64,000 bases of DNA from Artemia franciscana (GCF_032884065.1 NC_088868.1:7336758-7400757), one strand, 5' to 3'; positions 12,301 to 25,199 are shown, numbered from the stretch's first letter. Notes: generated by a model not told the origin, from the sequence alone. Made by a program: numbers and translations.

Positions 12301-12889
12301 CCTGAAGTTTTGTCATCTGATCGTTAGAATATCTAAAAAAAAATATATATCTCAAAATATTGATCGTATGCATCTGGGGAAATAGGGTTGAGGAGGGGGG
12401 CTAATGACTGCCGTCTTATCAGTCTTAGTTTCAAAATATTTTTTTCCTGTATTGTTTGTAACAGCAAAAGCTTCTAAATAACACGGCACTACACAACAAA
12501 AGCGTCTAAATAAAAAGGTATATTTACTAATGCACTCTTAAAAATTCGAACACTCTCTGCCTCGACGACCTCCAAAGGCAAACCATTCCATGGTCCGGCA
12601 ACTCTACTAACGAAAGATAAGAAATCTGCCTGTAGCAAAAGTCAAGGGATGTTTTTTTCTTCTTTTGCAGACTAATGTCTGACACATTTAACTCGTTATT
12701 TGTATTTTTATTTGGCATCGCTGTTTATAGTTACTTTAAAAGAAAAGAGTAAAAGCGTGAATTGCTGGTGTTATGACTAAATTTACTCATTGACACTACG
12801 TTTTCAGGTAATAATAAAGATCTGTGTAGGATTACTAACCAAGCCTTAATCTATCTTGTTTTGATACTATTTAGGCTAGTTTATGTCCT
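12301..12889. other. Unassigned stretch
   Basis: No gene recognised. A minus frame at 12527-12718 shows a VELPDHGMVCLWRSS-like phrase that could be LINE ORF debris, too weak to call. Confidence 0.35.
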
Positions 12890-13085
12890 CTTCTGAAGTC
12901 AGTGCTGATATTGGGAAACTCATTGGATTCGGAAGACTAGCCCAGGCTCCTACCAATAACAACTCTGTAGCATCAAGTTGCCTGAGGCCAACACAGTTAC
13001 GCACGCTTCTCCTCTGTCCTAGCCTTGGCTTTTCAATTCCTTGCTCTCTACACCCTCCCAGGAAGTTCCCATTTCCCATTTGGTG
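12890..13085 (-). mobile_element. LINE family A, very short 3' end copy
   Basis: The minus strand reads a LGQRRSVRNCVGLRQLDA phrase, matching the GW(R)RSVRSCVGLR.LGA end of the family A LINE at 5.65 and 47.8 kb. It also shares the nucleotide phrase ACACCCTCCCAGGAAG. The trinucleotide tail is degraded (CTACCAATAACAACTC near 12948). It is a 5'-truncated insertion of under 200 bases. Confidence 0.7.
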
Positions 13086-13202
13086 TATTTTGCATCTTGA
13101 ACCTAATAAACAGTTTCAGCTCCAAAAATTAGACAGGTATAATAGACTATCATCAGGTCCTTTCACCTCTTTGACTCCTTTATCAGAAAAAATAGCCACC
13201 AT

Positions 13203-14580
13203 GGAAAAATTCTAGTTGAGTGACTTCTTGCTATATCAGAAAGGGTTTAGGCTAGGAAAATGAAACTTTCATGGATGGGTCTACAGGCTAAAGTAGGCCT
13301 ATATCCTGGGAAGGAATTTTAAAGTACCCACCTCCACTCTTCTTCCCTCTAGAGAGCCCTGAAATTTGTCTATGCCTATTGCCTATTTCTACACATACGA
13401 AATTAGGTAAAATTAGAGCAAGCAGTATTATTGGCTTTTGAATATAGTAAATATTCCACTTGATGCCTTTTTTAATGCTCTTTTCAAATATAATAATTGC
13501 TTCTACCAGAAATTCAGATTTAAGCATTTTTTGGCCTCTTAAAAATGACCTAAATATGGGTTCATTGCAAATCTGTAATAGTTTAGAAACAAATTTGGGC
13601 TATATATTTTTGCATATGGGGGGGGGATAGGGGTAAAGTGTAGCATATATTAAATATGTAAACTAACCATTATTGCTGTATTTAATATAGTTTAATTTAT
13701 AGCAAACAGTATAACTGGCATTCATAATAGCTGGCTTTCATATTTTTGACCAAAAATGCATGCCTTTATTTAAAATTTGATGTCAAGGATGAAGAAAACA
13801 TCATAACATTAGAAAAATCAATTTATCCAAATTAATATTAGAAGATCAGTGCTTGTGGATTATATAACATTAGAAAATAGATTTATAATTAAACAGTAAG
13901 TTTGAGATCAATGTTATAAGGTATTTAAGGTTTAAGACCAATTTTCTTACCCTTTTTTTATACCCCATATTTAGGTCATTTTTAAGAGGTCAAAAAGTGC
14001 TTAAATCTGAATTTCTGGTAGAAGCAATTATTATATTTGTAAAGAGCCTAAAAAAGGCATTGAGTAGTATATTTACTTTATATGAAAGTCAATAATGCTG
14101 TTTGCTCTAATTTTACCCAAAATTACCCATTGAAATTCTAACAAGATAATATTTTACCCTTAATTTTCAGTTACCAGTTGCTTTTTCTCTGCCTTTAGTT
14201 CTGAAAATGCAACTCCTGTTATTTGAGTAGAATTCTGAGCCATAGCAATGTTTTTTCTTTTTTCAAAACTTAGGAAATGTATTTGCATATCTTTAAAACC
14301 TTATTTAGGACTGAGCAAAGTTTTGAAGCTGAAAACAATTTTGTTGTACTTCATTCAAGCAGAAGATATATTTTTCAAGGTTTTAATTTTATAACACACA
14401 TATTTTTGCAGGTCATCAAATGTCAGGGCCCTCTAGAGGGAGAAGGAGTAGAGGTAGATATTTCAAAATACCTTCCCAGGACATACTTTACCCTCCCTGA
14501 AAGTTTCATTTTCCTAACCTAACCCATTTGTGAGATAGCAAGAAGGCAATAAACTAGCCTAGAATTTTACCACCATAAGT
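13203..14580. mobile_element. Foldback-type element with long inverted arms
   Basis: The left arm (about 13203-13560) and right arm (about 13970-14580) are inverted copies. Shared blocks are GGAAAATGAAACTTTC (left) with its complement near 14500, CCTGGGAAGG with its complement near 14476, CCCTCTAGAG near 13350 and 14430, and GCTTCTACCAGAAATTCAG (left) with its complement near 14015. Arms exceed 300 bases with indels, and the centre (about 13.56-13.97 kb) is unrelated AT-rich DNA. The ends carry AAATTCTAG motifs repeated in both directions near 13207, 14562, 14581 and 14611. No transposase is present. The class is a non-autonomous foldback or MITE. A piece of its centre (AAACAAATTTGGGCTATATAT type) recurs at 18347. 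Confidence 0.75.
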
Positions 14581-14789
14581 AAAATTCTAGTTTAGTGAAG
14601 TCTATCAACTAGAATTTTACCACCACTAGAAGTACTATTCTCCTCCAGTCAGCAAACAATGAGTGTACATTATTATATACATTAATACATTATTATTGAT
14701 TGTGGGAGGTGCAGGTACCTGAGCTGCCTGTCCCCTGCCTGTCTGTGATAATCAATGGCCACCTACTCAATTTTAAATCCAATCACTAA

Positions 14790-15570
14790 TATCTAGTGAG
14801 TAGAGAAGAAGAATGGGACCTTGGTGTGATCATTAATAAAAAGGTTGAGATTCCACAGCCATGTCCAGCATGTTGTCTCCCAAGCAAATTCCATCTTTGG
14901 TCTATTAAAAAGGACCACCAGTGGGTGAGGGGTAATAATATTCATAAAGCTCTTTAGGGCTTCTGTTAGACCCCATCTTAATTTTGGCATGTGCCTGGCT
15001 GGTCCTTCTTACCAGCAAAAGTAAAACAGTTCAAAAGGTATCATCCCTATTTTGAACTGTTTTACTTTCATCATCAAAAGGCAGTGTGGTCTTCAAAGTT
15101 ATCTTACCAGCAAGATATTAGATTCATTGAAAAATGCTCAGAGGCAAACAACAAAGCACATGAAAAGCCTAAAATCAGCTTCATATGAGGACCATCTCAA
15201 GCAGCTCTTGCTACCTATCCTTGTCTACAGATGTATGCATAGTGATATGATGCTGACTTATAAACTCTAAAAGGAAAACTCCACCATCTTCAAGGGCAGC
15301 CACAATACCAACCAGCATCTCACAAGAGAACACTCTCACAAGAAGCAACCAAAATTATGCTTCAGGTCAAGAATCCATCAAATGTATTTTTAAGAAGAGT
15401 AACAAACCACTGGAATGAATTGAAGGACTCTATTGTCAGCACTCCTTCCATTCAGTCTTTCAAACACCAACCTGACAAGGAGTAGGAGAAGAAGCAGTAG
15501 AAGATCAACTGGGAGTCATCAACTCAAGAGCACTACAGGTCCAGAGGACCTTAAAGCTCTCAAATGGCTT
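14790..15570 (+). mobile_element. CR1/Jockey-type LINE, 3' fragment
   Basis: Read across frames the plus strand gives LGVIINKK (near 14820), a SQANSIFGLLKRT-like phrase, a LLDPIL.F phrase, then LKNAQRQTTKHMKSLK, SYEDHLKQLLLPILVYRCMH and DMMLTYKL. This is the usual order after the RT domain (RRATK..., L.L.SL..RR.RGDMI..YK). The final part reads NHWNELKDSIVSTPSI with a FK..LD end. At least three frame changes show it is dead. Confidence 0.85.
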
Positions 15571-16021
15571 AATGTGATATTATAAAGTAAGAATTGCTTC
15601 ATTATGATTCACCTAACTTCACATCTTGGGTGGGGTGGCTGTAATACATAAGCACTGAAATAACTATAAAATTGAATCTACATATCTTTTGGTGCTTAAT
15701 TTTTGTTTAATTCATCAAAATGTTTCAGTTGATGCAATCTTGTCTTAATTGATAGATAATGATAATAAAAATCCTTAATTTTTTAGGATTAATATGAATG
15801 ATGCAAACATTATTAATAATGGTTAATTAGAACACCATTCTGTATTTCTTATTTAGCTTAAATATGAAGCAATTTGCATATACAGGTTTGATTTTTTCTA
15901 CTTATCTTGTAAGTAAAGAACAGACAATAAGGAGAAAATAAGAAAAAAATAAGGAACAGAGAGGCAATTTAAATGACACATAAAATAAATTGAGGCAGTA
16001 TTTTTCCCCTTAATTTGTGTC
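15571..16021. other. AT-rich spacer, nothing recognised
   Basis: Non-coding between two repeat elements. Confidence 0.5.
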
Positions 16022-16190
16022 AGATCTGGAGTAAGGTTTTTTCTCAGGGAGGGGGGGGGGCAGATGTAGACTTTGCTGACCCCTGCCCCACCATCAATAC
16101 TTTAAATATTGCAATTTTTGATAAAAATATTACAACTTAAGCTTGTTTTGCCACCCCCCAGGAATGCTACCCAGGACACTTGCCTCTTTT
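16022..16190 (+). repeat. Short G-tract repeat element, copy 1
   Basis: It shares an ordered set of blocks with 39115-39250 and, inverted, with 34083-34240: TTTTTTCTCAGG, a G9-G13 run, CAAATGTAGACTTTGC, CCACCATCAATA, AAATATT(A/G)CAATTTT, then AAGCTTGTTTTGCC and a C-run. A partial fourth copy is at 35205-35250. It is a small non-coding dispersed element, MITE-like in size, with G-run and C-run near opposite ends. Confidence 0.7.
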
Positions 16191-16224
16191 AGTCCCCTTA
16201 GATCCCACCCTAATTTGTGTATAA

Positions 16225-16795
16225 GCTTCTTAAGACATCTTAGGATTCTTGTTGCACAATTACCTTGGAATGCCTATTGGAAAAAATATGAAAGAAACTG
16301 TGAATTTATCCCTTGAACTTTTGAAGAAAAAACTGAGAATTGCTTATGCTTCAATTGCATCTAATATTAAACATATTGATAAATTAAATCTTGCGAAAAT
16401 TTATAATAGCCTAGTTGTACCTCATCTCCTTTCTCTTTGTCCGGTTTGGCAGTTTTTTAGTGAACCTCAGAAACTATCTGTTCGTAGAGTATATTTTTGT
16501 TACGCTAAATTCCTTCTCAGTTACCATCCTTGGACTAGAAATAGTTACTTAGTGAACAAATTCCGCCTAGTTTCTCCTACATCTATTATTGATAAAAGCC
16601 TTCATGATTTTCGTTCTTCTATGTCGATAGTGTCTCACCCATGGTCAGCATTACTTATTTAATTGTTTGATTGTGTTGATTTGTATTTATTTGTACCTTT
16701 TTTTTTTCTCTTATTACTCCATCTTAAGGGCGTTCCGCCCTCTTTTTGTAGATGGGTTATAAATAAATTGAATTGAATTGAATTTGTGGTAAGGC
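16225..16795 (+). mobile_element. LINE 3' fragment with (GAATT)n tail
   Basis: A 137-codon frame (16249-16662) reads LGMPIGKNMKETVNLSLEL, then KLNLAKIYNSLVVPHLLSLC and PVWQFF, the post-RT region of a non-LTR retrotransposon. It ends in a stop, a roughly 100-base 3' UTR containing GGGCGTTCCGCCC (a perfect small palindrome), and a tail of AATTGAATTGAATTGAATT. It is strongly 5'-truncated. The open C-terminal frame suggests it is younger than its neighbours. Confidence 0.85.
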
Positions 16796-18340
16796 TCAAG
16801 CTGAATGTTAAATCTTGTATTGAAATTAAAATTATAAGTTTAAGGTAAACTGATGAATTGGTAAAACTGGTAACTAAACTATCTTGCTGGTAGATATTTA
16901 AGCCTGTGGTTAAACCCCTGGGGGTTTCCATGCATTTTAAATTTTCTTAAACATTAGAGATGAAAAACAAATAAAAATATATCAGATTTGCTGAAAGAAG
17001 AGAGCTTTCACTAAAATTGAAACTTTCATACCCAAATTGGTGCTGTTTGGGATCTAAAATTGGTGCAGTAGGTTTCTAATTGCATGACCCAAAGGCTTCT
17101 AGATTTAGGATAGCAGCTTCATAGCTCTGACGCCTATGGATTTTGGTCCTAACAATTTCTAAATTTGGCTCCAAGTAGCAGGACTAATTCATGAGAATAC
17201 AAGAGAGGGGGTAGCCACAGTTCTTTTTGATTTTTTTAATGAAGACACCAAGAAAGATTTTTCTTTTTTTGTTAAATGAAGACAAAAAAGAATTGTATTT
17301 TCCAAAAATAGAGAGCATTTTTGAGCCCCCTCTATATTGGTGTTACTATCCTGAGGGAAGGGGCCCCTAGGTAGTATTTTTCCAGAGATCATTCTCAGCT
17401 AGAGCAACCACAGATATTTTTTTAGAAAACATAAATGTTTTCTTGTTCTAACCTTACAATTTTGTGTCTTGGGGGGAGATTACTTAAGCAAATATCTATT
17501 CCCTACTTTCTTTCATCTACATTTTGACTAATGTTTTCTCAGCAGAACAGTTTTTACTGATCCTTTGCAACAGTTTTAGGCTGCCCCTTTGGTACCCATC
17601 CTGTGTACTATTATGTTATCCACATTACTTTATCAGTTTCCCTGAGTACCCAAATTAACATGCTTTCTAAGATTGTTTTTCTTGAGTCTTAATCTTAACA
17701 TGCTTTTACTCTTAACCATGCTTACTAAAGATTAAGATTGTTGCACCAAAATTTTAGATATGTTCAATTTTCATGGGTACTGGAATTACCAAGGTATTGT
17801 CCTGACTTTAGACCTATTAAGACCTAACCCAGGTACCAAAGTACAACTTTAGTTTTACCATAAGAAAAGTCATACTTCAAAACAAAAAATTACAGTATTT
17901 AAAATAGTTTTTTGTATCCTTATTTATTCCTGAAAAGAATATAGAATTTGTAAAAAGGAAAAGTAAATGCATTTCTGATATTTCTGATTATATGGTTGTG
18001 TTTTATATTATTTTTGTAATGTGTCAATAAGTATTTCCTAAATATTACTATTCATATTCTATTAACCTAATGTACTACCATCTGACTAGACTTGGGTCTT
18101 GGCTGTATTTTAGATAGTAAATTTTCTTTTTCAAAAAATAATATTATGCATCTTTCAAAAGTAGAGGAAACAAGGTGTAAGTGTATAAAACCAACACTTT
18201 TAACAAATAGCATGTACATAATAAATAAATACCATTTTTGGTATTTGTTTGATGTGCCCAATGCCCAATATTCTTCTAATATATTTCTCTGACATTCACT
18301 CCTAATGAAACATTCCAAAGTAAGATAAAAGTTAAATACT
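16796..18340. other. AT-rich intergenic stretch, no gene supported
   Basis: Short frames at 17189-17392 (minus) and 18067-18318 (both strands) lack homology or splice context. This is where 5' exons of WDR43 might lie, but none could be recognised. Confidence 0.45.
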
Positions 18341-18492
18341 TTAGAAACAAATTTGGGCTATATATTTGCATGTTGGCTGGGGGTTGTGGGGTGAAGTATT
18401 GCAGGTTTGCATTCCTAATGTGTTAGGTATAATTATTCTGCAAATTATGTAGTAAGAATTGCCTTCTAACTTCACAGTGTCCAAATACTTTA

Positions 18493-18512
18493 CACACACA
18501 CACACACACACC
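18493..18512. repeat. (AC)n microsatellite
   Basis: About ten CA dinucleotides within the sequence that resembles the centre of the foldback element at 13.6 kb. Confidence 0.9.
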
Positions 18513-18859
18513 CTAGTGTTCAAATAGCATAAATTTTATACTTTCTATCTATTCTGTCATTTCCGTTTGTCTTTTCTTATGCTAAGCTGAAAAAAAAATG
18601 AAAAAAACGGTTCTATAATGCATCAGTTAATGAACAACTTGAGCAGTACTGGGTATGTGATACAAGTACCCAATTTTTTCCAATTCATTAAATTGGAAAA
18701 TTTTCACACCAAATGGAAATTGTAATACTTATGAGTACATTGCTGACAGTTCAGCAGGGGGCAGCTAAATATACATCCCTTAAATTACCTTAAATCACAG
18801 CTTGGACTGATATATGGATTTTCTGTCCTTCTGATACTCCAGTGATGAAAAAAAAATTC

Positions 18860-21660
18860 ATTTGGTGTAGATTGTGGTTGATCTAGACTCTTGTGGGGGA
18901 CTCTGTAGCTTCCCAATTGTAAAGGAACTCCTGGCAGAGCCATTCCCTATCAAGGTAGGACTTGAATGAGTTGGTGGAATTTGCAGAAACTGTTTTCTCA
19001 GACAGTTGATTCCACATATTCATGACTCTTTGGCTGAAGAAATGACTTCTATGTCTACTTGTGGAATGCTGCTTGGGGAGCTTCATTGAATGTCCTTTAG
19101 TACCAGAATGCAAGGGCTGTGCAAAGAGACCAGGAAGGATATTTTTAGAAAGGATTTTTTTGGTTAAAATCATATCACCCCTTTTCCTTTGGTATGTCCA
19201 TGCTGGCAGCTTCAAACAACATAGTCTTTCTTTGTATGGAAATTTATTCATGCTGCTAATCATCTTAGTGGCACAACACTGGACACCCCCAAGCAACTTT
19301 TTATCTTAACAATAACCCTGAGATCTCTTTCATCAGAAACAGCAGAAAGGAAGTTGTCTTGAAGGAAATACTTATGATGCTTGTTGTGTTTGCCAAAATG
19401 GATGACATGGCATTTGTCAACATTAAAAGTAAGGAGACACATGTTAGCCCATCTTCCTAGACTGTCAAGATCTGTTTGAATTGATTGCTGGTCAGAGGGA
19501 GTTGCCGCTTTTCCAACTAGTTTTGAGTCATCAGCATAAAGGGTAATAAGATTTGAAAGAAGGGTGGGTAGATTGTTGACATAGAAATTGAAAAGTGTTG
19601 GTCCAAGAATAGTGCCTTGGGGCACGCCACTTAATACAGTTGTGGGAGAAGAGAAATGAGGAGTTCCTTGTTAATCAAAAACTCTGACACTCGGTGATCT
19701 TTCAAAGAGGAAGCCCATAATCCACTGTACAACACCTTCATTGACACGTGCAGCCTTCAGTTTGATTATAAGGAATTCATGATAAACCTTTTCAAGTACT
19801 TTGGACAGATCAAGAAGAATCATTTCAACAGGAAGACCCTTATCAAGCAGTGTAGTCACTAATTCTTATGTTTGAATGAGGTTAGTGTCCACAGATCTAC
19901 CAGATCTGAATCCATTTTGTGATGTGGAGAGGATGTTATTGACCTCAAGATGTTCAATTAGAGCTTTGTTAACAAATCTCTCAAGTACCTTAACAACTGC
20001 AGAAGTGATGCTTATAGGACAGTAGTTTTCTGCAGAGTCTCTTTGTCCCTTTTTATGGATTAGGGTTACATAAGATGTTTTCCAATCATGTGGTAGTTCC
20101 CCATTTGGAAGAGATAACTGGAGCAGCATGTACAGGGGATAACTGAGAGCTTTTCAACACTCCTTAAGAAGACGTGAATGAACACCATCTGGTCCCTTTG
20201 ACTTATTTACATCAAGCTTCCCAAGGCTATTGAAAACCATTACTTCCCTTACTGACAGATCAGGCATGGGAAAAAGCAGTGGAGGATTTGGTGAGGAGGT
20301 ACCTGAGTTTTGGGTAAAGGCAGAAGCAAATTGAGCATTTAGAAGGTCAGCCTTATCTATTGGAGTTGAGTGTAGTACACCATGGTCAACAAGGTCAGGA
20401 ATAGTATGAAGATTTGGGTTTTTAGCAGAGACATGTCTCCAGAAAGATTTTGGGTTTAACTTGATGTCAGAGGCTATTTTTGCCTTGTAAGCAGATTTCA
20501 GTTTTTTTACAGAATCTGTTACATGATTCTGTGCTACCTTGTAGATTGACAGGGTCTCTTGGTTCCTCATCTTCGTATAAAGTTTCCAAGCTCTAGGTTT
20601 CTGGTTAATCAGCTGCTTAACTTCTTTAGTGAGGAAGGGAAGTGTTTTAGGCTGTTTTCTAAAAATGGAGTGTTTCTTTTCAAGAGCAAGGAGGCTTTTT
20701 TTGAAATTTAACTAAGACTCATTGATGTCACTGGTGATGAGCATTGACCAGTTTGCAGATGAAAGCTCCTGCTATATTGCCTCATAGTCAGTGAAAGTCT
20801 GAGGATGACTATTTAGGGACAACACAGACAGAATAACTAGGTGGTCACTACTAGCAATTGGCGGTAAATAATCATTACAAATGAGGGAATCAGGATCATG
20901 CAATATGACAAGGTCTAATAGCAAGGGATTCTGATCAGCTCTATGGCGTGTAGTCTCATCAATAGTCTGATGAAGAAAATTATTTGATAGTCAAGATAGA
21001 AAAGGTGAGTCTCTACTATTAGATGAAGAATATCCAGTTCCTTCAACCCACTCAATTGTAGGAAAATTAAAATCTCCAATGATTATTAACTCAGATGAGC
21101 TAGGAAGGGATATTGAAGATATCATTTCAACAATAATAGCTTTGAGGGCCAATTCACTATCTTCAAGGGAAGCAGCACTTGGACTTCAATAGATGCACCC
21201 AAGACGCAATTTTTTATTAGCAATGGAGATATCAAGCCATACACTTTCAATTAAAGATATATCAAGCAAAGAAGGATTTACAACACTAGCTTGGATACTG
21301 TCTCTTACATAAACACCAACTCCTCTTTGACAATGTGGGTGCGCCAAGTTGCTAAATAGTTGATATCCCGAGATCTGTAGGGATGTTTCAGTAACCGCAT
21401 ATAGACTATGTTTTGGTAACAGTTCAACAAAACCCGCAACATCTGCTGCTTCTTCCTCAGGAAGCACTCCAAATTCAAGAAGCTTATTGTCAGACAGTCA
21501 ACAGTGCTTGAAAGAACACAGAAAGTATTTCCAGAAAGGAGTTTCCGAGTCAGGAAATTTGGCTGTTGAGACTCAGAGATAACTTCAGATATGGCACTTA
21601 AAAAACTTGAATCTGCTGATCTCTGAGATGACACAAACAAACTATTAGATTTGCATCCTA
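18860..21660 (-). mobile_element. CR1/Jockey-type LINE ORF2, nearly full length but broken
   Basis: On the minus strand the parts come in order. Endonuclease, about 21490-20700: NKLLEFGVLPEEE, YAVTETSL, RGVGVYVRDSI, then after breaks GDFNFPTIEW and SDHLVI phrases. Pre-RT, 20570-20154: SAYKAKIASDIKLNPKSFWR and NKSKGPDGV. RT, about 20129-19260: LPHDWKTSYVTLIHKKG, NYCPISITS, NGFRSGRS, a DLSKV..KVYH variant of the palm motif, PQGTILGPTLF, and the catalytic YADD at about 19538-19527. C-terminal region, 19296-18883: RLCCLKLPAWTYQRKRGDM and RVMNMWNQLSEKTVS. At least four frame breaks separate these pieces. ORF1 was not recognised. It belongs to the same broad group as the fragments at 14.8 and 50.5 kb. 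Confidence 0.92.
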
Positions 21661-24210
21661 ATAAAAAAACCTAGATCCATTTCTGGGGGAGAGAAAGTCT
21701 TGTGGAACAATGTCCCACCAACCCACCTCTCCCTAGTTGACAACATGGATAGTGCCCAAATATATGTGATCCTTCCTTAGATTCTTTTTATCTTTGGCAC
21801 TAAGCCATTAAAGTCAAGTACACCATTTGGTATTCTTCAGGATTAAGAATTTTGAACTTTTAAATGGCTTTAAAGTATGGACATGAGTTTATATGAGGCA
21901 TCCATCATCTTGTATATGAAGATGCACTTTTATTTACAAAAAAAAAATTACAAAAGACACTAGATATAGAATAGGATATGATTTATTGGCTAAAATAGCA
22001 CACAAGCTAGCATAAGCATATTAGAACGATTACAATGATAAAACAAGTGATAAGGGATAAACATAATTACAAAGTTAAATCAATTATTAAAATGCAAAAC
22101 AAAATAGGCAACAAAAGAGTTTTTGTACCTCACAGTCAACATTTGGGGACACAAGTCAAGTTGGGTATTTTGAGCTCTGTGAGCATTAAGCCTTGTATTA
22201 GGAGGAATTGGGGGATTTTCTTTGAAGTGGGGAAAAAGACGTCAATGATAGTCAGAACTAAGGCACTTGTGCCCAAAGTTCATGGTAAGGATATGACGTT
22301 GTGAAAACAATACCACATCCTTATAAAGTAAATAGTCATTTACTTTCAGATAAGTATTTAAATAGCTCTCTGGTCTTCCAGTGCCATGCTAGCAGTAGAG
22401 AAAAAAGAGATCCGTGCCACTCATGCAATAAACTGCTTTTCCCTTTTTTTGAGGCATAGTACTGCTGTAAGTTTTCTATTTAAGGGTTTTGGTTATGGAT
22501 TTAGGGGTTTGGTTCCTTTGATTTTGATCTGACCCCATTTTTTAGGAGCTTCAAGTTGTTTGTTTATATTCTCATAAGTTTGCTTTACTAATTGAGAGAT
22601 TAAGACTAATAAAGATTTCGAACTTTTTGATTGACTTGATTATAGTTAAATTATTGACTTACAAATGCTTATTCAAAGTTATTTTTTCTTTTTTGTTGCT
22701 GTTTTTGCATTTGTCATTTTTCATGTAATCATATGATTTTTTGACTCCAAAGTCTGAATTTGGCCTTTATGGGCTTGTGATACTGATTTTTTCTTAAATA
22801 TCTCATCTACCATTCCTGGATTGGTTACAGGTGGTATTTTTTTCTTGTCGCTTGCCAGTTTCTTTTAAAACACGTTTTTAATTTTTAATTTCTTGTGGGT
22901 TGTGGTTTGCTCTTTACTACTGATGCAACCATGACAGGTACATAGTCAATTTGTTGACTAAAGCTCTATTAGAATCACCTCTTTGACTTTCTGTAGTCAA
23001 AGGGGACTGGCTAACCCCCTTATTTGTAGTAATTTGTGTTTGTTATGGTTTTGGCTTCAGTGTGTAATTTAATAATTGTTCATTTTGGATTTTATTCATT
23101 TACTCATAGAATTCATATTCGTTTTAAGGCTGACTTCTTTTCTGAACTGCTATCTGTGTTTTATAGTTTTAATGCTGCTCTAAAAAATCTAGTTTTGTCA
23201 ACATAATTTACCATTCTCTCTTAATTGACATAGTTGTGTATATGTGTTAATGGCTGTAATCCTTCTTATTAATTTTATTCACGACTGCAACTTCTTTGGA
23301 GTTATGGCAGTAGTAATTGTAGCTGCATTTTTTGTGGTAGAAGTAGTAGTGGTTGTAGCAGTAGCGTCACAAATAGGAGCTGTTCAAGTAGAGGTAGTGG
23401 CTGTTAAAATGCCATGTGGGAAGTCGTGTTTGGTAGTAGCAGTAGTTCGTTGTCATGACAGAAGTTTTTACTGTGCTGGTTATGATGGCACTTTTCACAA
23501 AGCTGATATGGGAGTTTGATTAGATGCTTTGTCTGCCTACCTCCCTTGGATTCCACATAGAGAATTTGATTGTTGTTAACTTAAAATTATCCAAATTATT
23601 ACTAATGATCATTACTGTATCATCTGGGAAAAGGATGAGACCAACTACTTAAAATATTGTTGTATGCATGTAAGTGAAGCCTGTATCCAGGATTTTTGTT
23701 GGGGAGGGAGGTACAAAAAAACATATTGAAGTTTTTATATGCAGTTTTGTTATGTTATTATGAGCTGGGCAAACATGGAGGGGTCAAACTCCCTAATTTC
23801 CCCTAGGCATGGCATGGCATTCTTTTTTGGTATGTTTTGTGGATTTTTTTTTTTTTTATCTCAAGATTGTTAGTTTTGGTGTTTTAAAGATATATATAAT
23901 TTATTATGCTTTATAGTCCCTTTGTCACTTATTATTTTACTGGCTCATTTATAGTCACTTTCTTTACTGGGTATTGATTCAACTCTTAGGGACAACAATT
24001 TTTTACTGAGCCTTATTTCTCTAATGGTGTATATTGGGTATAAATTCATTCAGTTTTCCAGTGTATGTCTGTACCTCTGGACCAATCCTGGAGAATTTCC
24101 CATATTCTACTGTGTACAACAGGACAATCACTTGATGAAGTTGAAGTGGTGCCTAGTATGAAATTCCTGGTTTATATAATATAATTGCTATTGAATATGT
24201 TTATTTATAG
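21661..24210. other. Gene-poor stretch upstream of the first recognised WDR43 exon
   Basis: Mostly AT-rich. A possible LINE 3' end lies near 22600-22640, ending TTTTTGATTGACTTGATTA, a (TTGA)-type tail. A GTAGTAG-rich patch at 23320-23400 gives a Val-Ala-rich frame with no family signal. I see no WD40 exon. Confidence 0.4.
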
Positions 24211-24375
24211 ATGGTTGAAATAAGAGTAGGAATGGAAAACAATAAGAAAGAGAAGCGAAAAACGAATGTAGTTCTTGGCCAGGTGAATGTTGAACTGGAA
24301 CAAAGGACACAGAGCAAAACAAAGGAGTCAAGTGGATTCCAACAGTCTTCCAGTGTTGCAAGGCTTCTTCTTCAG
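24211..24375 (+). CDS. WDR43: WDR43/UTP5 homologue, exon before the Utp12 domain
   Basis: WDR43 (yeast Utp5) is a nucleolar subunit of the t-UTP/UTPA part of the small-subunit processome. It is needed for pre-rRNA transcription and early processing. This 55-codon exon reads MVEIRVGMENNKKEKRK, a low-conservation linker, and ends SSSVARLLLQ. It is in phase 0 on both sides (acceptor TTTATAG at 24210, donor GTAAAT at 24376). Its end joins to GVQSGDEKILQQVLQ of the next exon, matching the human LLTQGL(E)SND..MLNKVLQ junction. In human the linker (SIEERLGAMDID...) sits between the beta-propeller and the Utp12 domain. The WD40 exons, expected upstream, were not found. Confidence 0.82.
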
Positions 24376-25199
24376 GTAAATTATGCTTGTCTAAAAGAAA
24401 TTAATGTAAGGTTGTATCCAAGGGAAGGGGTGACTGGGTTTGGAACTCCTCCCACCCTCGAAATTTTTGTCTGACTTTCAAAAAAGTAACAAAAATCCAT
24501 AAAAAAAACTGGGTTTTGTCTTATATCAAATTAATCACATTACTTTCATTTTATATGCTCAAGCAATAATGTGCATTTAACATTTTTCATCATTTATGTG
24601 TGAGCTAATCAACAAAATTATTATTGTTGTTTCATTTTTCCTTTTTGGTCTTTGTAACAATTAATCCATCAAGAAGGGTGTCTTTTTATGGTAATATGAA
24701 ATATATAAAAGTCATGAAGTATAATGTTAACCATGAAAAGCAACAAGTCTGAGAAAAAAAAGTCAAAAGATCTTAAGGAAAGACTTCATCAGATTCAGCA
24801 TATCAGAGGATCCTACTGTAGAGGTTTCAAGCTTTTAACTATAAAAATTTGGATATATGCAATTTTTGCCAGAAGAAATGCAATAGACACGTTATTATTT
24901 TTTTTTCAGAGAGTGGTCCTATTGAACCAATGGTCCTTGAAGATTGGGCGAGAGTTCAAAATGAAATTAAGAGTTCTTATGCCCTTTTTAAAGTGACAAA
25001 AATATTGGAGGGCAAGTGGCCCCCTCCCCTTTTACGCCCATTTTCCCCAAAAAAACATTTGATAAAATTTCCAGATAGCCATTTCGTTTAGTATTATTGA
25101 AAGGTCCAACAACTATGCCTCTGAATGACATGACCCCCCACAGTCCTTGGGTAAAGGGATGTAAGTTAAGAAATATGCCTGTTTTTTCACATATAACAT

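Noticed and set aside
23244-23519. Val/Ala-rich frame that looks like a membrane protein
   Set aside because: Produced by GTAGTAG simple repeats; no splice context or homology.
23590-23640. Minus-strand phrase FPDDTVMIISNN resembling an RT active site
   Set aside because: Only about a dozen residues, no neighbouring RT motifs; could be chance or a tiny LINE scrap.
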